Shown in pieces: positions 1-5,519 of a stretch of DNA of 7,379 nt (the stretch's first letter is position 1; every line of letters begins with the position of its first letter). The notes below the pieces were generated by a model. It searched no databases. It worked only from the letters and a program-made list of their open reading frames with translations, and was not told the DNA's origin. This stretch comes from Paracoccus sp. (in: a-proteobacteria) (lineage in GTDB: Bacteria; Pseudomonadota; Alphaproteobacteria; Rhodobacterales; Rhodobacteraceae). A program made the translations under genes and the position numbers. The stretch is from assembly GCA_018056045.1 (NCBI GenBank), contig JAGPGI010000127.1:1-7379 (forward strand). Reading direction: 5' to 3'.

Positions 1-245
1 TCCTGATCGTGGTGGTGGCGCTGACCTATACCATGTTCACCAACATCAAGTTCATCCACCCGGTCCGCACCGTGCGTTGGCGGGCGATCTCGCTGCCGAT
101 GACCGCCGCCTGGGTGGTCTTCGCGGTATGGGCGGTCCTGGACGATTTCCACCCCGACAGCATTGCCCGCTGGGGCCTGCTTCTTACCTCGCTCTGGCTG
201 ACCTTCGCCGGCCTCGCCCAGCAGCTGACCGAGAGACGGGCTTGA
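1..245 (+). CDS. pcs: Phosphatidylcholine synthase, C-terminal part (5' end outside window)
   Basis: Only the last 80 codons are present, in frame from base 3 to the TGA at 243-245. Pcs is an inner-membrane CDP-alcohol phosphatidyltransferase that condenses CDP-diacylglycerol with choline to make phosphatidylcholine. The visible tail has the stretch FTNIKFIHPVRTVRWRAISL, which closely resembles the FLPINFLHPVRVKRLRPLNL region I recall from the Sinorhizobium meliloti enzyme. It sits between hydrophobic segments that would be the last membrane helices, and the protein ends in a short polar tail (QQLTERRA). The catalytic CDP-alcohol motif (DG-AR-G-D-D) would lie upstream and cannot be checked. 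The binding-protein gene starts 56 bases downstream on the same strand, with a GC-rich hairpin between them. A related phosphatidyltransferase such as a phosphatidylserine synthase is the main alternative, but the HPVR segment favours Pcs. Confidence 0.82.
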   Translation, partial: LIVVVALTYTMFTNIKFIHPVRTVRWRAISLPMTAAWVVFAVWAVLDDFHPDSIARWGLLLTSLWLTFAGLAQQLTERRA

Positions 246-248
246 TTG

Positions 249-265
249 CCGGGCCATTTGCCCGG
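249..265 (+). terminator. GC-rich hairpin just after pcs, terminator-like but without a T tract
   Basis: CCGGGC (249-254) and GCCCGG (260-265) form a perfect 6-bp stem with a CATTT loop, three bases after the pcs stop. No T run follows, so it is not a standard intrinsic terminator. It could stabilise the 3' end of the pcs mRNA or partly separate pcs from the next gene. Confidence 0.3.
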
Positions 266-290
266 AAGCTGCCCCGACAGGTTAACCAAA

Positions 291-296
291 AAGGGG
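291..296 (+). promoter_or_regulatory. Ribosome binding site deciding the start of the binding-protein gene
   Basis: AAGGGG lies five bases before the ATG at 302. The reading frame stays open for about 225 more bases upstream, back into pcs. This Shine-Dalgarno sequence together with the signal peptide beginning at that ATG fixes the start at 302. Confidence 0.75.
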
Positions 297-301
297 CGTG
301 C

Positions 302-1774
302 ATGTTCGCCAGATTCCTGCAAACGGCCGCCCTGACGGCCCTGCTTGCCGCGCCGGCCCTTGCCGCGCCCGACAGCATTACGCTGGCCATGGTGCTTGAG
401 CCCCCGAACCTCGACCCGACCGGCGGCGCCGCCGCCGCTATCGACGAGGTGGTCTATGCCAACCTCTTCGAGGGGCTGACCCGCATCGGCCCCGATGGCA
501 GCGTCAAGCCGGGTCTGGCCGAAAGCTGGGATGTGGCTGATGACGGCAAGACCTATACCTTTCACCTGCGCCCCGGCGTGACCTTTCATGACGGCGCAGA
601 CTTTGACGCGCAGGACGTGATCTTTTCGCTGGACCGCGCCCGCGCGCCCGACAGCACCAATGCCCAGAAGGGCCTGTTCGAGGGCATCCAGACCGTCGAG
701 GCCATCGACCCGCAAACCGTGCGCGTGACTCTGAAAGCCCCGGACGGCGCCTTCCCCTTCAAGATGGCCTGGGGCGACGCGGTGATGCTGGACGAGGCCA
801 GCATCAAGGACATCGCCACCCATCCCGTCGGCACTGGCCCGTTCAAATTCGGCGAATGGAAACAGGGCAACCACATCACCCTGACCGCCTATGACGGCTA
901 TTGGGGCGCGAAACCGGCGCTGAAAACCGCGACCTTCCGCTTTATCGGCGACCCGACGGCGGCCTTCGCGGCGATCATGGCCGGCGATGTCGACGCCTTC
1001 CCGATCTACCCGGCGCCCGAAACGCTGGCGCAGATCCAGTCCGATCCGCGCTTCAAGGTGCTGGTCGGCACCACCGAAGGCGAGACGATCCTGGCGATGA
1101 ACAACGCCAAAGCCCCGCTCGACAATGCCAAGGTGCGCGAGGCCATCGCCCATGCGGTGAACCGTCAGGACATCATCGACGGCGCCATGTTCGGCTATGG
1201 CACCCCGATCGGCACGCATTTCGCGCCCCATCACCCGGATTACACCGACCTGACGGCGAAATCCGCCCATGACCCGGAACTGGCGAAAAAGCTCTTGGCG
1301 GATGCCGGCGTCACCGACCTCACGCTGCGCCTTGCCCTTCCCCCCACCCCCTATGCCCGCCGCGGCGGCGAGATCGTCGCGGCCGAGCTGCGCGCCGTCG
1401 GCATCCAGACCCAGATCACCAATATGGAATGGGCGCAGTGGCTGGAGCAGGTCTACAAGAATGCCGATTACGACCTGACCATCATCAGCCATGTCGAGCC
1501 GATGGATATCGGCATCTATGGCCGCGACAAATATTACTTCAACTACCAGAACCCGGCCCTGCGCGAGGTGCTGGCAAAACTCGAAGCCGCCACCGACCCA
1601 GGCGAACGCTCAGACCTGCTGAAACAGGCGCAGGAAATCATCGCGAATGACCACGTCAACGCCTACCTGTTCCAGCTGGCGAAAACCGGCGTCGCCAAGG
1701 CCGAGATCGAAGGCCTGTGGGAAAACGCCCCCATGCCCGCCAATGACCTGACCGGCGTCCACTGGAAAGACTAA
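302..1774 (+). CDS. ABC transporter periplasmic substrate-binding protein, peptide/nickel (SBP_bac_5) family
   Basis: A 490-residue exported protein that would capture a substrate, probably a peptide or other small organic solute, and deliver it to a DppB/DppC-type permease. Residues 1-21 form a Sec signal peptide with likely cleavage after ALA (APALA|APDS). The mature part has family hallmarks: the EPPNLDPT opening strand at about 32-40, the signature around 70-98 (PGLAESWDVADDGKTYTFHL followed by RPGVTFHDG), the PVGTGPFKFGEW block at 175-186, YDGYWG at 197-202, and the KVREAIAHAVNRQDII helix at 277-292. The length is typical for the family. Substrate specificity cannot be read from the sequence. 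No permease or ATPase gene follows directly: a terminator abuts the stop codon and three opposite-strand genes come next. The nearest same-strand transporter gene is the permease fragment at 7220, which may be its partner. Confidence 0.92.
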   Translation: MFARFLQTAALTALLAAPALAAPDSITLAMVLEPPNLDPTGGAAAAIDEVVYANLFEGLTRIGPDGSVKPGLAESWDVADDGKTYTFHLRPGVTFHDGADFDAQDVIFSLDRARAPDSTNAQKGLFEGIQTVEAIDPQTVRVTLKAPDGAFPFKMAWGDAVMLDEASIKDIATHPVGTGPFKFGEWKQGNHITLTAYDGYWGAKPALKTATFRFIGDPTAAFAAIMAGDVDAFPIYPAPETLAQIQSDPRFKVLVGTTEGETILAMNNAKAPLDNAKVREAIAHAVNRQDIIDGAMFGYGTPIGTHFAPHHPDYTDLTAKSAHDPELAKKLLADAGVTDLTLRLALPPTPYARRGGEIVAAELRAVGIQTQITNMEWAQWLEQVYKNADYDLTIISHVEPMDIGIYGRDKYYFNYQNPALREVLAKLEAATDPGERSDLLKQAQEIIANDHVNAYLFQLAKTGVAKAEIEGLWENAPMPANDLTGVHWKD

Positions 1775-1805
1775 GGGCGCCCCCACGGCGCCCCTGATTT
1801 TCTTC
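1775..1805 (+). terminator. Intrinsic terminator of the binding-protein gene
   Basis: GGGCGCC (1775-1781) and GGCGCCC (1787-1793) form a perfect 7-bp stem with a CCCAC loop, followed by the T-rich tract TGATTTTCTTCTT. The stem starts on the base right after the TAA stop codon. It should end plus-strand transcription before the convergent transglycosylase gene. Confidence 0.8.
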
Positions 1806-1823
1806 TTCACTCAAATATCCATC

Positions 1824-1848
1824 GAACGCCGCCACAAAAGCGGCGTTC
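1824..1848 (-). terminator. Hairpin at the 3' end of the lytic transglycosylase gene
   Basis: GAACGCCGC (1824-1832) and GCGGCGTTC (1840-1848) form a perfect 9-bp stem with a 7-base loop. On the minus strand one arm begins inside the TGA stop codon (1849-1847). The sequence after the stem is only moderately T-containing (GATGGATATTTGAG), so it is a weaker terminator by sequence than the facing one at 1775. Together the two separate the convergent genes. Confidence 0.6.
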
Positions 1849-2758
1849 AGTTCTTCAGCACCAGACAGCGGCCACCCACACTGCGCAGCCGGCTGCAAAA
1901 GGCATGCGCCTCGGTCTTCGAGGAATAGCCGATCTGCGCGGTATAGACCCGCCTCGGCCCGCCCGAGACCTTGCGCCGCACATAGCTGACACGCTTGCCG
2001 CCCAGAATGGGACGCAATTGCCGGTTCAGCCGCGAGACCTGCCCGGTCACGCCCGACTGGCTGGGATGGGTGGCGACGATGACGCCCCAGGGCCAGGCGT
2101 GGTCCTTGGTCTTGAACTCGCGCAGCTTGCGCGAACTGGCCAGATCGACGCAGGCGGCGTAAAAGGACTGCTCCTTGTCCAGCCGGATATCCAGCGCCTC
2201 GGGCGGATTGTCGCGCCAGGTCCAGGCATCCTTGCCGGTGATCGCCTGCACATAGTCCTGCGTCTCCCAGGGCAGGTTGCCGCCCTGCGCCTTGAAGCGC
2301 GCGGCCCGATTCTCGCCGCCATTATAGGCCACGGCGGCCAGCCCCAGATTGCCGAAACCGTCGCTCAGCTGCTTGAGATAGCGGGCCGAGGCGTCGATGG
2401 CCTTGGCCGGGTTGAAGGGATCGTCCAGCCCGACCAGCGCCGCCGTGCCGGGCATGAATTGCGCGATCCCCTGCGCGCCCACCGGGCTGACGGCGCCCGG
2501 CTCGAACAGGCTTTCCTTCCACAGCAGGCGGGCAAAGAAATGCGGGTCCAGCCGGTGCCGCCCGGCCGAGCGCTCGATGGCCGAGCAGACATCGGGGACG
2601 TAATTCACCACCGAAATGCAGGTGCTGGCATCGTCGGTGCAGCGGATCTTTTCGGATTTGCGCGGCGCGGGGTGGCTGTCAGTGGCATTCATCGCCTCAT
2701 AGCCCAAGGCCGAGTTCGCCGTCAGCGCGACAAGAAATGCCCAAACCAGATGACGCAT
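1847..2758 (-). CDS. Secreted lytic transglycosylase (SLT fold) with C-terminal SPOR-like domain
   Basis: A 303-residue periplasmic enzyme predicted to cleave the MurNAc-GlcNAc bond of peptidoglycan, giving 1,6-anhydromuropeptides. Residues 1-19 (MRHLVWAFLVALTANSALG) are a signal peptide. The SLT domain spans about 55-180: catalytic Glu82 in the KES motif, the GAQGIAQFMPGTA motif at 94-106, and AYNGG at 144-148. Residues from about 223 to the end follow a strand-helix-strand-strand-helix-strand pattern (WGVIVAT, a helix to RPIL, VSYVRR, RRVYTAQIGY, TEAHAFCSRLRSVGG, RCLVLKN) like a SPOR domain, which in other proteins binds denuded glycan at division sites. Six cysteines (40, 47, 58, 203, 288, 298) could form disulfides. 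The frame is open to 2836, but the signal peptide starts at 2758; an ATG at 2767 (MVD prefix) is the alternative. The L,D-transpeptidase gene lies upstream on the same strand, 131 bases away with a likely terminator between. Confidence 0.9.
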   Translation of the reverse strand: MRHLVWAFLVALTANSALGYEAMNATDSHPAPRKSEKIRCTDDASTCISVVNYVPDVCSAIERSAGRHRLDPHFFARLLWKESLFEPGAVSPVGAQGIAQFMPGTAALVGLDDPFNPAKAIDASARYLKQLSDGFGNLGLAAVAYNGGENRAARFKAQGGNLPWETQDYVQAITGKDAWTWRDNPPEALDIRLDKEQSFYAACVDLASSRKLREFKTKDHAWPWGVIVATHPSQSGVTGQVSRLNRQLRPILGGKRVSYVRRKVSGGPRRVYTAQIGYSSKTEAHAFCSRLRSVGGRCLVLKN

Positions 2759-2787
2759 ATCGACCATGACCCCGAGAACCTGCCCGT

Positions 2788-2816
2788 CAGATAGCAGCCC
2801 GGGCGCGGCTTGAAAA
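2788..2816 (-). promoter_or_regulatory. Possible promoter of the lytic transglycosylase gene
   Basis: On the minus strand TTTTCA (2816-2811) and TATCTG (2793-2788) are spaced by 17 bases. They match the sigma-70 -35 and -10 consensus at 4 and 3 of 6 positions. The transcript would start about 20 bases before the ATG at 2758. The match is weak, but the position fits a separate transcript after the terminator at 2841. Confidence 0.3.
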
Positions 2817-2840
2817 CCGTCTTGCCCCCGCGACACATGG

Positions 2841-2865
2841 AAACGCCCGCCGCAAGGCAGGGGCG
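2841..2865 (-). terminator. Likely terminator of the L,D-transpeptidase gene
   Basis: CGCCCGCC (2844-2851) pairs with GGC (2856-2858) plus GGGCG (2861-2865), giving an 8-bp stem with a 2-base bulge (2859-2860) and a four-base loop. On the minus strand it is followed by TTTCC. It lies 25 bases after the transpeptidase stop and suggests the transglycosylase gene is transcribed separately, at least in part. Confidence 0.45.
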
Positions 2866-2889
2866 CCTCCGTTCATGCCGTGATCTCGC

Positions 2890-3630
2890 TTATGGCGCCG
2901 GGGTCGCGGCGGCGGTCTGGACCTGATTGGCGGGGACCAGATAGCCGTTCGGCTGCTCGATCATCTCGCCCTCAAGCGCGCGGCTTTCACCCGGCGTGCG
3001 GACCTTGACCTGCGTGCCGTTCGGGATCTCGTCAAACAGGTCCATGATGTCCTGATTGAACAGCCGGATGCAGCCCGCCGAGGTGGCCTTGCCGACCGAG
3101 GACGGGTCCATCGTGCCGTGGATGCGATACATCGTGTCGCGCCCGCCACGATAGAGATAGAGCGCGCGCGAGCCCAGCGGGTTGTCGACGCCGCCGCGCA
3201 ACCCGCCCTTCAGCGGGCCGTAAAGCTCGGGCTGGGTGCGCACCATATTGGCGGTCGGCGTCCAGCTGGGCCAGGCCTGCTTGCGGCGGATGGTGGCATT
3301 GCCCTGAAAATTCTTGCCGGCCTGACCGACGGCGATGCCGAAACGCATGGCCTCGCCATTGTCCAGAACGTGGTAGAGAAAGCGCGCATAGGGATCGACA
3401 ACGATCGTGCCGGGCGCTTCGGGGCCGTTATAGGCGACGCGCTGGCGGCGGTTGCTGTCCGTCAGATAGGCTTGGCGGACGGCATGGATCTCGATCGGCT
3501 CGCCATTGGGGCCGGTATCGGTGCGGGCACCGTAAACGCCCTGATCGGCCGGGGCCTTGGTGGTCGGAGGCGTCGGGGCGCAGGCGGCAAGGCCAAGCCC
3601 CAAGGCCAGCATCAGCGAAGCAAGGCGCAT
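2890..3630 (-). CDS. L,D-transpeptidase (YkuD family), predicted lipoprotein
   Basis: A 246-residue envelope protein. The first 17 residues are a lipoprotein signal peptide ending in the lipobox LAAC, with Cys17 as the lipidated residue. The catalytic YkuD domain covers about 73-212. It shows the entry strand TIVVDPYARFLYHV (75-88), the RFGIAVG segment at 96-102, and the active-site block from His171 in IHG to SAGCIRL at 184-190, with Cys187 as the predicted nucleophile. These enzymes cleave the terminal D-Ala from a tetrapeptide stem. They then make 3-3 crosslinks, attach outer-membrane proteins to the wall, or exchange D-amino acids; which one applies here is not evident. The start is supported by AAGGGA seven bases upstream. 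The tail after 220 is low in complexity (QTAAATPAP). The dadA gene ends 319 bases upstream behind a strong terminator, so this gene probably has its own promoter. Confidence 0.92.
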   Translation of the reverse strand: MRLASLMLALGLGLAACAPTPPTTKAPADQGVYGARTDTGPNGEPIEIHAVRQAYLTDSNRRQRVAYNGPEAPGTIVVDPYARFLYHVLDNGEAMRFGIAVGQAGKNFQGNATIRRKQAWPSWTPTANMVRTQPELYGPLKGGLRGGVDNPLGSRALYLYRGGRDTMYRIHGTMDPSSVGKATSAGCIRLFNQDIMDLFDEIPNGTQVKVRTPGESRALEGEMIEQPNGYLVPANQVQTAAATPAP

Positions 3631-3637
3631 GGTTATT

Positions 3638-3643
3638 TCCCTT
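3638..3643 (-). promoter_or_regulatory. Ribosome binding site of the L,D-transpeptidase gene
   Basis: On the minus strand AAGGGA lies seven bases before the ATG at 3630. The signal peptide also begins there, so it decides the start. Confidence 0.7.
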
Positions 3644-3683
3644 CGTAACGCGGCGCGCGCAAAGGGCGCAGCCGTGGCAGCAT

Positions 3684-3696
3684 TGACGATTCGTCA
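3684..3696. promoter_or_regulatory. 13-base palindrome TGACGATTCGTCA in the transpeptidase leader
   Basis: TGACGA and TCGTCA are perfect inverted arms around a central T. The site lies about 55 bases before the transpeptidase ATG, downstream of the proposed promoter. It has no room for a hairpin loop, so a protein operator is more likely than an RNA structure. The cognate regulator is unknown. Confidence 0.35.
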
Positions 3697-3744
3697 GATC
3701 GCGCGCCCGACCCGAGCAAAAGACCAGGCGCGATTCGTAAAGGC

Positions 3745-3775
3745 ATAACAGTGTTTCATACCCCCGGGACGTCAA
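3745..3775 (-). promoter_or_regulatory. Possible promoter of the L,D-transpeptidase gene
   Basis: On the minus strand TTGACG (3775-3770) matches the -35 consensus at 5 of 6. TGTTAT (3750-3745) could be the -10 element, with a long 19-base spacer. AACAGTGTT (3747-3755), a small palindrome, overlaps the -10 element. The leader to the ATG would be about 110 bases. Confidence 0.35.
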
Positions 3776-3803
3776 GGGCAAGCCCGGCAAGCAGAACAAT
3801 TCG

Positions 3804-3835
3804 TTACCAAACTGTTGCCGAATGGTTTTGCCAAA
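3804..3835. repeat. Three short direct repeats TTrCCrAA upstream of the L,D-transpeptidase gene
   Basis: TTACCAAA (3804-3811), TTGCCGAA (3815-3822) and TTGCCAAA (3828-3835) share the consensus TTrCCrAA. Their starts are 11 and 13 bases apart, about one helical turn. They lie 29-60 bases upstream of the proposed -35 element, a usual place for an activator to bind. Confidence 0.4.
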
Positions 3836-3900
3836 CGCCCCGGGCGCGGAAATCTCATAAGCAGTCCGGAGCCGGCACCGCCCCGCCGCTGCCCCAAAGC

Positions 3901-3926
3901 AAAAGGGCCGGCGTCACCGCCAGCCC
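3901..3926 (-). terminator. Intrinsic terminator of dadA
   Basis: On the minus strand GGGCTGGCG (3926-3918), the loop GTGA (a GNRA-type tetraloop) and CGCCGGCCC (3913-3905) form a 9-bp stem with one G-U pair, followed by TTTT (3904-3901). It lies 23 bases after the dadA stop codon and is a textbook intrinsic terminator. Confidence 0.85.
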
Positions 3927-3949
3927 CCTGTTCATCCTGCGCCCTCGCC

Positions 3950-5251
3950 TCAGGCCCCGGCGGGTTGCAGCACGCCCATGGCCGGGCGCTTGGCGCCGCG
4001 CAGATAGCGGGCATAGCCCAGATCGTCGGCGGCGATATCGGGGGTCCGCCCCGAGATCAGGTCCGCGACCAGACGCCCCGAGCCGGCCGACATGGTCCAG
4101 CCCAGCGTGCCGTGACCGGTGTTCAGGAACAGGTTCGGGATCGGCGTCGCGCCGACGATGGGGGTGCCATCGGGCGTCATCGGCCGCAGCCCGGTCCAGA
4201 ACAGCGCCTTGTCCGGGTCGCCCGAGCCGCCGAACAGCTCGCTGACCGATTTCGTCAGCGTGGCGCGGCGGCGCGGGTTCAGGCGCAGGTCATAGCCGGC
4301 GATCTCGGCCAGACCGCCGACGCGGATGCGGTCGCCCAGACGGGTGATCGCGACCTTGTAGGTCTCGTCCATGACGGTCGAGACCGGGGCGCGGCTTTCG
4401 TCCTCGATGTCGATGGTCAGCGAATAGCCCTTGAGCGGATAGATCGGCAGGTTCAGACCCAGATGCTTGACCAGCTTGGGCGAATGCGGGCCCATGGCCA
4501 GAACATAGCGGTCGGCGGTCATGCGGCCTTTGTCGGTGCGCACGGCGCTGATGCGGCCGCCCTCGGCCTCGAGCGCCTCGATCGAGACACCCCAGCGAAA
4601 GGTCACGCCCGCCGCCTCGGCCATCTCGGCCAGACGGTTGGTGAACTTGAAGCAATCGCCGGTCTCGTCGCCCGGCAGGCGCAGGCCCCCGGCAATGCGG
4701 TCGGCCGATCCGGCCAGACCCGGCTCGGCGGCGATGCAGCCGGCGCGGTCCAGAACCTCGAAGGGGACACCATCGGCGCGCAGCACCTCGATATCCTTGC
4801 CGGCCGCATCCATCTGCTCGGGTTTGCGGAAGACCTGCAGCGTGCCCTGCATGCGCTGGTCATACTGGATGCCGGTTTCGGCGCGCAGCTCGCCCAGGCA
4901 ATCGCGGCTGTATTCGGCCAGACGCACCATGCGGCTTTTGTTGATCGCATAGGCCGACGAGGTGCAATTCGCCAGCATCCGCGCCATCCACGAAATCCGC
5001 TGCCAGTCCAGTTTCGGCTGGATCACCAGCGGCGCATGGCGCTGGAACATCCATTTCAGCGCCTTCATCGGAATGCCGGGCGCGGCCCAGGGCGAGGAAT
5101 AGCCGGGCGAGACCTCGCCGGCATTGGCAAAGCTGGTCTCCAGCGCCGGGCCCTGCTGGCGGTCGATGACCGTGACCTCATGGCCGGCCTTGGCCAGATA
5201 CCAGGCCGACGTGACCCCAAGAACGCCTGCCCCCAGAACGATGACTTTCAT
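3950..5251 (-). CDS. dadA: D-amino acid dehydrogenase (DadA), FAD-dependent
   Basis: A 433-residue enzyme, close to the 432 residues of E. coli DadA. It oxidatively deaminates D-amino acids, best known for D-alanine to pyruvate and ammonia, and passes electrons to the respiratory quinone pool at the inner membrane. The N-terminal FAD-binding Rossmann motif is GAGVLG (7-12), ending in Asp30. DadA-specific blocks are [19 protein letters not shown] (41-59), [10 protein letters not shown] (66-75), [12 protein letters not shown] (108-119), LPGDETGDC (192-200), [10 protein letters not shown] (271-280) and [11 protein letters not shown] with GSG (377-392). The frame is open to 5326, but the family N terminus MKVIVLGAG begins at 5251; GGGGG nine bases upstream may serve as ribosome binding site. 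The gene is alone on its strand and ends in a strong terminator. Control probably comes from the AT-rich region upstream. No alanine racemase or Lrp-type regulator gene is visible. Confidence 0.95.
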   Translation of the reverse strand: MKVIVLGAGVLGVTSAWYLAKAGHEVTVIDRQQGPALETSFANAGEVSPGYSSPWAAPGIPMKALKWMFQRHAPLVIQPKLDWQRISWMARMLANCTSSAYAINKSRMVRLAEYSRDCLGELRAETGIQYDQRMQGTLQVFRKPEQMDAAGKDIEVLRADGVPFEVLDRAGCIAAEPGLAGSADRIAGGLRLPGDETGDCFKFTNRLAEMAEAAGVTFRWGVSIEALEAEGGRISAVRTDKGRMTADRYVLAMGPHSPKLVKHLGLNLPIYPLKGYSLTIDIEDESRAPVSTVMDETYKVAITRLGDRIRVGGLAEIAGYDLRLNPRRRATLTKSVSELFGGSGDPDKALFWTGLRPMTPDGTPIVGATPIPNLFLNTGHGTLGWTMSAGSGRLVADLISGRTPDIAADDLGYARYLRGAKRPAMGVLQPAGA

Positions 5252-5337
5252 CTTCGCGCACCCCCAAAACCAAGTTGCGGCAAAAATAGCCGAATGCTGG
5301 AAAATGAATTCCCGATCTTGCGACAAATTTGACCATC

Positions 5338-5401
5338 TCGTCGACGAATATTCGACACATTTACGATTTCAGAAAATATTCTTCGATACATATTCGATAT
5401 G
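5338..5401. promoter_or_regulatory. AT-rich operator-like cluster with phased TCGA repeats
   Basis: TCGAC occurs at 5341 and 5352, and TCGATA at 5383 and 5394. The TCGA starts are therefore 11, 31 and 11 bases apart, near whole helical turns. Palindromes TCGTCGACGA (5338-5347) and CGAATATTCG (5345-5354) overlap by three bases. ATATTC recurs at 5348, 5376 and 5390, and the near-palindrome CATATTCGATATG ends the cluster at 5401. In many proteobacteria dadA is controlled by an Lrp/AsnC-type regulator that binds several phased AT-rich sites. That this is such an operator is inference. Confidence 0.45.
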
Positions 5402-5428
5402 GCGGGACATCCGGTAGCGGTGAGGCAG

Positions 5429-5460
5429 AATCACCCTGCAGAATTTGCGCCGGGGTGATT
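5429..5460. promoter_or_regulatory. 8-bp inverted repeat upstream of the MFS exporter gene
   Basis: AATCACCC (5429-5436) and GGGTGATT (5453-5460) are perfect inverted arms 16 bases apart. A smaller GCA/TGC pair (5438-5440, 5446-5448) could extend a hairpin. The site lies 60-91 bases before the exporter ATG. It could be a regulator operator or a leader hairpin; no T tract follows. Confidence 0.4.
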
Positions 5461-5519
5461 GCAGCCCGCGACAGCTCTGCTTAGGCTGGCAGGCACCGCT
5501 GCCCCAGGTTTTCAGCTCC

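Larger units (their letters stand above)
3631..3949. other. Intergenic region between dadA and the L,D-transpeptidase gene
   Basis: These 319 bases hold no convincing gene. From the dadA side they contain the dadA terminator (3901-3926), three TTrCCrAA repeats (3804-3835), a possible promoter (3745-3775), the palindrome TGACGATTCGTCA (3684-3696) and the transpeptidase ribosome binding site (3638-3643). The part from about 3725 to 3835 is noticeably richer in A+T than the coding sequence around it. Confidence 0.6.
5252..5519. promoter_or_regulatory. Divergent control region between dadA and the MFS exporter gene
   Basis: These 268 bases hold no convincing gene and must carry the promoters of both diverging genes. 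Positions 5341-5400 contain 18 G or C in 60 (30%), far below the coding sequence on either side. The region contains TTGACC (5329-5334), a -35-like sequence on the plus strand for which I found no well-spaced -10 element. It also holds phased TCGA repeats with overlapping palindromes (5338-5401) and an 8-bp inverted repeat (5429-5460). No promoter could be placed with confidence on either strand. Confidence 0.6.

Noticed and set aside
258..286. TTGCCC and GTTAAC with 17-base spacing as a promoter for the binding-protein gene
   Set aside because: The transcript would start inside the ribosome binding site at 291-296, leaving no usable leader, and the -10 match is poor.
26..1492. 488-codon open frame antisense to the binding-protein gene
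   Set aside because: The plus strand encodes a clear SBP_bac_5 protein with signal peptide. The antisense protein is rich in Gly, Arg, Ala and His with no recognisable domain, which is the usual mirror frame of a GC-rich gene.
1904..2794. 296-codon plus-strand open frame over the lytic transglycosylase gene
   Set aside because: The minus strand carries the SLT catalytic motifs and a signal peptide. The plus-strand product shows no family features.
3428..3799. 123-codon minus-strand frame starting upstream of the L,D-transpeptidase gene
   Set aside because: It overlaps the transpeptidase gene in another frame and covers its likely promoter. The transpeptidase has a lipobox, a catalytic motif and its own ribosome binding site, while this frame has no family features.
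5278..5292. CGGC-AAAAATA-GCCG hairpin in the dadA leader
   Set aside because: A 4-bp stem with a 7-base loop is too short to support a riboswitch or attenuator, and nothing around it extends the pairing.
3815..5332. 505-codon open frame antisense to dadA
   Set aside because: The opposite strand matches DadA along its whole length. The antisense product is Gln/Arg/Ala/Gly-rich with no motif, and it runs through the dadA terminator.
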